Part shown: piece after piece, positions 58,800-64,000 of the stretch
Position numbering within the stretch: position 1 is the first letter of the stretch
Layout: each line of letters opens with the position of its first letter
NCBI RefSeq assembly: GCF_018614035.1
Contig: NZ_JAGGPA010000025.1
Location: 186,001 to 250,000 of the forward strand
Source: Streptomyces sp. ISL-96
GTDB lineage: Bacteria > Actinomycetota > Actinomycetes > Streptomycetales > Streptomycetaceae
Length of the DNA: 64,000 nt
Reading direction: 5' to 3'
Notes under the pieces: generated by a model
Told to the model about the DNA's origin: nothing
Database searches by the model: none
The model's input: only the letters and a program-made list of their open reading frames with translations
Position numbers and translations under genes: made by a program

Positions 58800-59621
58800 A
58801 TGAGCTCATTCCTCCGCCCTGCGATCGAGGGCCAAGATCCGTTAATATCCGGTCACGCTTACCGGCCGGTCTCCTCACATCTCGCCATAGCACCGCCGGT
58901 GAGTGTCGTGATCCCCGCCATGAACGAGGCGGAAAATCTCCCGTACGTCTTCAAGACCCTTCCCGCCTGGATCCATGAAGTGATCCTGGTCGACGGGAAT
59001 TCGACCGACGACACCATCCAGGTGGCCCGTGATCTCTGGCCGGGAATCAAGGTCGTCAAGCAGCGCGGAAAAGGCAAGGGCGACGCACTGATCAGCGGAT
59101 TCGCCGCCTGCACCGGCGAGATCATTGTGATGGTCGACGCGGACGGATCGGCCGACGGTCACGAGATCGTCAGTTACGTGTCGGCGCTCGTCTCGGGGGC
59201 CGATTTCGCCAAGGGCTCCCGCTTCGCCAACGGCGGCGGCACGGACGACATGACGCCGGTCCGCAAGCTCGGGAACCGGGTGCTGTGCGCCGTGGTCAAC
59301 GCCAAGTTCGGCGCGCGCTACACGGACCTGTGCTACGGCTACAACGCCTTCTGGCGGCACTGCCTCGACAAGATCGACCTCGACTGCACGGGCTTCGAGG
59401 TCGAGACCCTGATGAACATCCGGGTCGTCAAGGCCGGCCTGCGGGTCCAGGAGATCCCCAGCCACGAGTACGTCCGCATCCACGGCATGAGCAATCTCAG
59501 TGCCGTGCGGGACGGTTTGCGTGTGCTCAGAGTGATTCTGAAAGAGCAGGGCAGGCGGCGTACCGGACGCCGCAGGCCGCCGGCCTTCGCGCCGGGCGCC
59601 AGCCGGGGAGAGGTGTCTTGA
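58800..59621 (+). CDS. GT2 family glycosyltransferase with a TTA codon
   Basis: 273-aa GT-A enzyme of the DPM1-like type: VSVVIPAMNEAENLPYVFKTLP, ILVDGNSTDDT, GKGDALISGFAACTGEIIVMVDADGSADGHEI (metal-binding DAD), SRFANGGGTDDMTP, YGYNAFWR and IPSHEYVRIHGMSNL. No membrane segment. ATG 58800 with AGAGGG about 10 nt upstream. A TTA leucine codon at 58842 (codon 15) puts translation under bldA. The stop overlaps the TTG of the next gene. Likely transfers a sugar to a lipid carrier or growing chain. Confidence 0.88.
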   Translation: MSSFLRPAIEGQDPLISGHAYRPVSSHLAIAPPVSVVIPAMNEAENLPYVFKTLPAWIHEVILVDGNSTDDTIQVARDLWPGIKVVKQRGKGKGDALISGFAACTGEIIVMVDADGSADGHEIVSYVSALVSGADFAKGSRFANGGGTDDMTPVRKLGNRVLCAVVNAKFGARYTDLCYGYNAFWRHCLDKIDLDCTGFEVETLMNIRVVKAGLRVQEIPSHEYVRIHGMSNLSAVRDGLRVLRVILKEQGRRRTGRRRPPAFAPGASRGEVS

Positions 59622-60670
59622 GCCACCTGGACATCTCGGTGGTGATCTGCGTGTACACCGAGGACCGCTGGGAGGACATCCTCGCGGCGGTCGGCTCGGT
59701 GGGCCGCCAGTCACGGCCCGCCGCCGAGACACTGCTGGTCGTCGACCACAATCCGGCACTGCTGGAGCGGCTCGGCAAGGAGTACAAGAACGATCGTCAG
59801 GAGGTGCGGGTGCTCGCCAACGCGGGCCCCCGCGGCCTCTCCGCGGGCCGCAACACCGGTATCGCCGCGGCCCGCGGTGAGATCGTCGCCTTCCTCGACG
59901 ACGACGCCGTGGCCGAGCGCGACTGGCTGCGGTACTTCGCCGAGGGGTACGCCGATCCACGGGTGATGGCCGTCGGGGGCAGAACCCTGCCCGCCTGGGC
60001 GTCCGGCCGCCGCCCGGACTGGTTCCCCGAGGAGTTCGACTGGGTCGTCGGCTGTACGTACAAGGGCCTGCCGCCGGGGCGGGTCCGGGTCCGTAACGTC
60101 CTGGGCGGGAACGCCTCCTTCCGCAAGTCGGCGTTCGACGCGGCGGGCGGCTTCGCCACGGGCATCGGCAGGGACGGCGACAAGCGGCCGCTGGGCTGCG
60201 AGGAGACGGAGCTGTGCATCAGGCTCACCCGGGCGCTGCCGGACGCGGTGCTGCTGATCGACGACCGCTCGGTGATCCACCACAAGGTCCCGGCCGTCCG
60301 GGAGCGCTTCGGCTACTTCCGTACGCGGGCGTACGCCGAGGGATTGTCGAAGGCGCTCGTGGCGCGAAGTGTGGGTGCGGGCAAGGGACTCGAGTCCGAA
60401 CGCCGCTACACGACACGGATCCTTCCGGCCGGTGTCGCCCGAGGACTGCGCGACGCGGCCCTCGGGCGGCCTGGCGGCGCGGGGCGGGCCGGGGCCATTG
60501 TGGCCGGAGTGGCGGCAGCGGCGGGCGGGTACGTCCTCGGGAGCGTCCGGGCGCGGAGGGGCGGGGGCGCGTTCTCGGTCCCGGTACCGGTCCTGATCCC
60601 GGCCCGGGCTTCGGTGCCCGGCCCGCGCCCGGCCTCCGGAAGACCGCCCGTACGAGGTGAGACGCGGTGA
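59618..60670 (+). CDS. GT2 family glycosyltransferase
   Basis: 350-aa GT-A enzyme: ISVVICVYTEDRWEDILAAVGSVGRQ, LLVVDHNPALLERL, NAGPRGLSAGRNTGIAAARGEIVAFLDDDAVAERDWL (DDD metal site), LGGNASFRKSAFDAAGGF and CEETELCIRL. The C terminus holds a hydrophobic segment (AGAIVAGVAAAAGGYVLG) and a basic/Pro-rich tail, so it is probably membrane-associated. TTG 59618 overlaps the preceding stop (TTGA) with GGAGAGG upstream. Coupled on both sides within the polysaccharide operon. Confidence 0.88.
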   Translation: MSHLDISVVICVYTEDRWEDILAAVGSVGRQSRPAAETLLVVDHNPALLERLGKEYKNDRQEVRVLANAGPRGLSAGRNTGIAAARGEIVAFLDDDAVAERDWLRYFAEGYADPRVMAVGGRTLPAWASGRRPDWFPEEFDWVVGCTYKGLPPGRVRVRNVLGGNASFRKSAFDAAGGFATGIGRDGDKRPLGCEETELCIRLTRALPDAVLLIDDRSVIHHKVPAVRERFGYFRTRAYAEGLSKALVARSVGAGKGLESERRYTTRILPAGVARGLRDAALGRPGGAGRAGAIVAGVAAAAGGYVLGSVRARRGGGAFSVPVPVLIPARASVPGPRPASGRPPVRGETR

Positions 60671-61464
60671 CCGGACCAGTACCGATCCTGATGTACCACG
60701 CGGTGGGGCACCGGCCCGCGAAGGCGGCGTACGGCCTCTCGGTCTCCCCGGAGGCTTTCGCCGAGCAGATGGAACTGCTCGGCGAGCGCGGCTTCACCCC
60801 GCTCACCACGGCGCAACTGGGCGCGGCCTGGCGGGGTGGCGGCAAGCTGCCGGGGCGGCCGGTGCTGATCACCTTCGACGACGGTTACGAGGGCGTGCAC
60901 CGGCACGCCCTCCCCGCCCTCGCCAAGCACGGTTTCGCGTCGACCCTGTTCGTCTCGACGGGCTGGCTGCGCGGCCCGTACGACGGCGGGGGCGCCCCGG
61001 ACACCATGCTCGACTGGGACCAGGTGCGGGAACTGGCGGCCGCCGGCACCGAGATCGGCGGCCACAGCCACACCCACCCGCAGATGGACCAGCTCCCGGA
61101 CGACGAGTTGTGGTTCGAGACGCTGCGCTGCCGCGAGATCATCACGGAGGAGCTCGGCGTCCGGCCCGTCTCCTTCGCCTACCCGTACGGCTACTCCAGT
61201 CGCCGCGTGCGCCGCACGGTGCGCGAGACCGGGTTCGCGCAGTCACTCGCCGTGGGGAACGCGCTCGCGGCGCGGTGCCAGGGGCCGTACGCCCTGGAGC
61301 GGGTGACCGTACGGCGCAAGACCGGTATCGAGGAGTTCGAGCGACTGGTGGAGGGCCGGCCGCTCGCCCGTGACTTCGCCGGGGGCCGGATGCTCACCAA
61401 GGGGTACGCCATGGTCCGCAGAGCCCGGGCGGCCGGCCGGAAGGTAAGCAGGAGCCGTGTCTGA
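60667..61464 (+). CDS. Polysaccharide deacetylase (CE4)
   Basis: 265-aa NodB-homology enzyme. Catalytic Asp71-Asp72 in ITFDDGYEG; zinc ligands His133 and His137 in GGHSHTHPQ; FAYPYGYSS motif 3. No signal peptide or membrane helix, which is unusual for CE4 enzymes that act outside, so it may work on lipid-linked intermediates inside the cell. GTG 60667 overlaps the preceding stop (GTGA). Expected role: removing N-acetyl groups from the polymer or its precursor. Confidence 0.88.
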   Translation: MTGPVPILMYHAVGHRPAKAAYGLSVSPEAFAEQMELLGERGFTPLTTAQLGAAWRGGGKLPGRPVLITFDDGYEGVHRHALPALAKHGFASTLFVSTGWLRGPYDGGGAPDTMLDWDQVRELAAAGTEIGGHSHTHPQMDQLPDDELWFETLRCREIITEELGVRPVSFAYPYGYSSRRVRRTVRETGFAQSLAVGNALAARCQGPYALERVTVRRKTGIEEFERLVEGRPLARDFAGGRMLTKGYAMVRRARAAGRKVSRSRV

Positions 61465-64000
61465 CACGACCACCAGCGCCCAGGCCGGGAGTCCGGCGAC
61501 GGCGCGGCGGCCGTCGTCCGGGCGCCGCTTGCGTCTGCCGGGCAAGGGCGGTGGGAATCCGCTCTTCCGCAACGCGTACGCGCTGATGCTCAACACGGGC
61601 ATCAGCGCGCTCCTCGGCCTGAGCTTCTGGCTGGCCGCGGCCCGGTACTACTCCGAGTCCGCGGTCGGCCAGGGTTCGGCGGCCATCGCCGCGATGAAGC
61701 TGCTGGCCGGCCTCACCGCGCTGACGCTCACCGGGGCGCTGGCGCGCTTCATACCGGTGGCGGGGCGGAGAACCGGGCGGCTGGTGCTGCGGACGTACGC
61801 GGGCAGCTCTGTCGTGGTCGCGGTGGCCGCACTGGTCTTCCTGTCCACGCTGGACCTGTGGGGCCCGTCGTACAGCTTCCTGCGCGGCCCGGTCAACGGC
61901 CTCGGCTTCGTACTCGCCGTCGTGGCCTGGTCGTTGCTCACGCTCCAGGACGGGGTCCTGACGGGCCTGCGCAGCGCGCTGTGGGTGCCGGTCGGCAATA
62001 CCGTCTTTTCGGCGGTCAAGCTGGTGCTGCTGATCGTGATCGCGGCCTCCATCCCGACGGCGGGCGTCTTCGTCTCGTGGGTCGCGGCGATCGCCGTGTC
62101 AGTGATCCCGCTGGGCTGGCTGGTTTTCCGCCGCCTTGTGCCGCGTCACGTCATGGCAACCGAGGACCGCGCCCCGCCGACGCTGCGGCAGATGGGCCGG
62201 TTCCTGGCCGGCGACTACACCGGTTCGCTCTTCTCGCTGGCCGTCGTCTACGCGGTGCCGGTGATCGTCGCGTCGCAGGTCAGCTCCGAGGACAACGCGT
62301 ACTTCTACATCACCACGACCATCGGCGGCACGGTCAACCTGCTCGCCATCAACATGGGCGCCTCCCTGACGGTGGAAGGCGCGCACGACCCCAGCACCCT
62401 CGCCCAGAACTGCCGGGCCGCACTGCGCCGCATGGCGCGCATCATGGTGCCGGTGGCGGCCGTGCTGTTCTTCGGCGCGCCGTACATCCTGGGCGTGTTC
62501 GGCGAGGGGTACGCGGACGCCGCGGCGCCACTGCTGCGCTGGTTCGCCGTAGGCGCGCTGCTGCGCGTCGTCATAGAGGTGTACTTCGCGGTCCTGCGCG
62601 CCCAGAGCCGCACGTCCCCTCTCGCCTGGCTCCAGGGCGGGCTGTGCGTCCTGGTGCTCGGCCTGACGCTGTTGCTGCTGCCGCGCATGGGGCTCGTCGG
62701 GGCGGGGATCGCGGAGATCTCCAGCCTGGCGGTCGTGGCCTCGGTCGCGGGCGCGATGCTGTTCCGGGTGGTGAGGCCGGCGCCGCCGGCTAGGTCCAAG
62801 GGCGCGGAAGCGGCGGCCCCGGACGGTGACCTGGCGGACCTGGCGGTCGACGGCGACCGCGGCGACTCGGCCTACTCGGCCGGCTCGCTGAGTGAGGAAA
62901 GGCCGCCCGGCGGCGAGTTCGGAACGCGCTGGGCGCTGCGCTCGGCGCTCGACGCGCCCACCATGCCGCTCGGGGCGCGGCTGGACTTCGACCACCCGGA
63001 GCGCAGACCCGATGTGCGACGGGGACCGGAGACTCCGGCCGCGGGTACGCCTGCGGCGGGGAGCGGCGGGGCGGGCGGGGGTGATGACCACAGGCCGACG
63101 TGGGCGCTCAAGTCGCCGGTGCCGAGGATGATTCCGGCACCCCGCTCCATCTCGTCCGTACCGGCTCCCGCTTCCTCTCCCGCCGAGGCGAGCGTGGCGA
63201 ACGAGGCGCTCCCGCAGCGCAACGACGCGCCGCCCGCGCCCCGCCGCACGCCCCTGCGCCTGCGCGTTCCCGAACTCGGGGTCGGGCTGCTGCTCCTGGC
63301 CGCGCTCGCGCTCTACTGGCTTCCGGTGCGGGGCATCGGAGAGGCCGGGCTGGAACGTATCGGCGGGCTTGGGCTGATCTCCGTACTCCCGGCGACGACG
63401 CTGCTCGGCGCCGGGCTGCTCGCCCTGTCGTTCGCCTCGCTGCTGTGGCTGGACCGGCCGAGGACCGTACTCCTGACAGTGGCGCTGGTGGCGACGGTCG
63501 TGTCGCTGCACGCGCTGCCCGCCGTGCTGGAGGGCGAGCCGCGCTTCCCGACCGCCTGGCAGCACCTCGGCTTCATGGACTACATCGACAGGACCGGCAC
63601 GGCGGTGCCCGACCTCGACGCCCGCTGGAGCTGGCCCGGCTTCTTCGCCCTGGCGACCTTCGTCGCCGAGGCGTGCGGCGTCGAGGACATGTCCTCCGTA
63701 ATCCGCTGGTGGCCGATGGTCATGCAGCTGCTCTACCTCCCGCCGCTGTTCCTGCTGGTGCGCTCGATGCGGGCGAGCTGGCGCGCCAAGTGGGCCGGGG
63801 CGTGGATCTTCGTACTGAGTGGCTGGGTCGGCCAGGACTACTTCTCGCCACAGGGCTTCACGTACGGCATGTACATCGCGTTCGTCGCAGTCCTCCTCGT
63901 CTGGTTCCGTGAGCCGCGCGTGCTGTGGACGAAGCGGCGTCCGGGCGAGGCGGAGGTCCGGCCGGCCGGCCGGCGCGAGAAGGCGGTGCTGCTGCTGGTG
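61457..64000 (+). CDS. Polysaccharide flippase fused to a second membrane domain, runs off the window
   Basis: One continuous reading frame of 848 codons, still open at 64000. Residues about 30-440: a 12-14 helix MOP/Wzx-type flippase (NPLFRNAYALMLNTGISALLGLSFWLAAARYYSESAVGQGSA; YYFITTT-like YFYITTTIGG; LLRWFAVGALLRVVIEVYFAVLRAQSRT). Residues about 440-600: Pro/Ala/Gly-rich soluble linker. From about 603: a second multi-helix domain (LGVGLLLLAALALYWLPVRG; ARWSWPGFFALATFVAEACG; VGQDYFSPQGFTYGMYIAFV) like membrane glycosyltransferases/polymerases. GTG 61457 overlaps the deacetylase stop by 8 nt. Exports and perhaps polymerises the product of this operon. Confidence 0.8.
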   Translation, partial: MSDTTTSAQAGSPATARRPSSGRRLRLPGKGGGNPLFRNAYALMLNTGISALLGLSFWLAAARYYSESAVGQGSAAIAAMKLLAGLTALTLTGALARFIPVAGRRTGRLVLRTYAGSSVVVAVAALVFLSTLDLWGPSYSFLRGPVNGLGFVLAVVAWSLLTLQDGVLTGLRSALWVPVGNTVFSAVKLVLLIVIAASIPTAGVFVSWVAAIAVSVIPLGWLVFRRLVPRHVMATEDRAPPTLRQMGRFLAGDYTGSLFSLAVVYAVPVIVASQVSSEDNAYFYITTTIGGTVNLLAINMGASLTVEGAHDPSTLAQNCRAALRRMARIMVPVAAVLFFGAPYILGVFGEGYADAAAPLLRWFAVGALLRVVIEVYFAVLRAQSRTSPLAWLQGGLCVLVLGLTLLLLPRMGLVGAGIAEISSLAVVASVAGAMLFRVVRPAPPARSKGAEAAAPDGDLADLAVDGDRGDSAYSAGSLSEERPPGGEFGTRWALRSALDAPTMPLGARLDFDHPERRPDVRRGPETPAAGTPAAGSGGAGGGDDHRPTWALKSPVPRMIPAPRSISSVPAPASSPAEASVANEALPQRNDAPPAPRRTPLRLRVPELGVGLLLLAALALYWLPVRGIGEAGLERIGGLGLISVLPATTLLGAGLLALSFASLLWLDRPRTVLLTVALVATVVSLHALPAVLEGEPRFPTAWQHLGFMDYIDRTGTAVPDLDARWSWPGFFALATFVAEACGVEDMSSVIRWWPMVMQLLYLPPLFLLVRSMRASWRAKWAGAWIFVLSGWVGQDYFSPQGFTYGMYIAFVAVLLVWFREPRVLWTKRRPGEAEVRPAGRREKAVLLLV

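Noticed and set aside
62099..63565. 488-aa minus-strand frame near the right edge
   Set aside because: Antisense to the flippase fusion; no domain visible.
1..64000. tRNA, rRNA, insertion sequences, attachment sites, replication origin
   Set aside because: I scanned the gaps for tRNA-like cloverleafs, transposase motifs and DnaA-box clusters and saw none.

Overview
The window looks like a piece of a Streptomyces (or very close actinomycete) chromosome. The base composition is strongly GC-rich, with G/C at nearly every third codon position. GTG and TTG starts and leaderless-type starts are common, TTA codons are almost absent, and the gene set is typical of the genus: SoxR, DUF397/Scr1-type regulators, a class F sortase, HelR, Tat-exported NamZ, and many TetR regulators beside acyl-CoA genes. 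I see no rRNA, tRNA, CRISPR array, transposase or prophage.

Layout. 1-9400: the edge of a molybdopterin oxidoreductase, an APC permease, an ASCH protein, an FAD dehydrogenase, a NUDIX hydrolase, two DUF202 membrane proteins, a divergent NADP/F420-type reductase and HxlR pair, a His-rich protein and an MBL hydrolase. 9431-15066: an acyl-CoA catabolic locus (APH-type kinase, acyl-CoA dehydrogenase, TetR, AMP-ligase, SDR) bracketed by two copies of one operator. 15186-22420: secreted NamZ and penicillin-acylase proteins, an alpha/beta hydrolase and a BKACE enzyme. 22444-29828: soxR, two TetR/fatty-acid modules with their own operators, a decayed 2-hydroxyacid dehydrogenase, and a compact P450 coupled to a PEP-mutase-like enzyme.

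29997-33592 is a complete rifamycin-resistance cassette: the rifamycin-associated element, an Rgt-like glycosyltransferase and the RNA polymerase rescue ATPase HelR, closed by a strong hairpin. 33605-49492: an MFS transporter, a SUKH protein, an ADH/ALDH operon carrying the same operator as the TetR at 26807, a DUF397/XRE/ATPase regulatory trio, a class F sortase with a likely substrate, a citrate-type transporter, a molybdopterin oxidoreductase, and TetR/homogentisate dioxygenase. 49530-56734: GntR, a type-ISP-like protein, a truncated ABC permease, a CoA transferase, a membrane Ser/Thr kinase and an SGNH lipase. 56919-64000 is a surface-polysaccharide operon (membrane protein, GNAT, two GT2 enzymes, deacetylase, and a flippase continuing into a second membrane domain); the last gene runs off the window.

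Two themes cross the window. At least three, and probably four, TetR circuits can be matched to specific operators by sequence. Four genes (at 187, 25104, 29003 and 38816) carry what look like single-base indels in otherwise intact coding sequence, so either the assembly has residual errors or these genes are decaying. Only the 2-hydroxyacid dehydrogenase has a second lesion.
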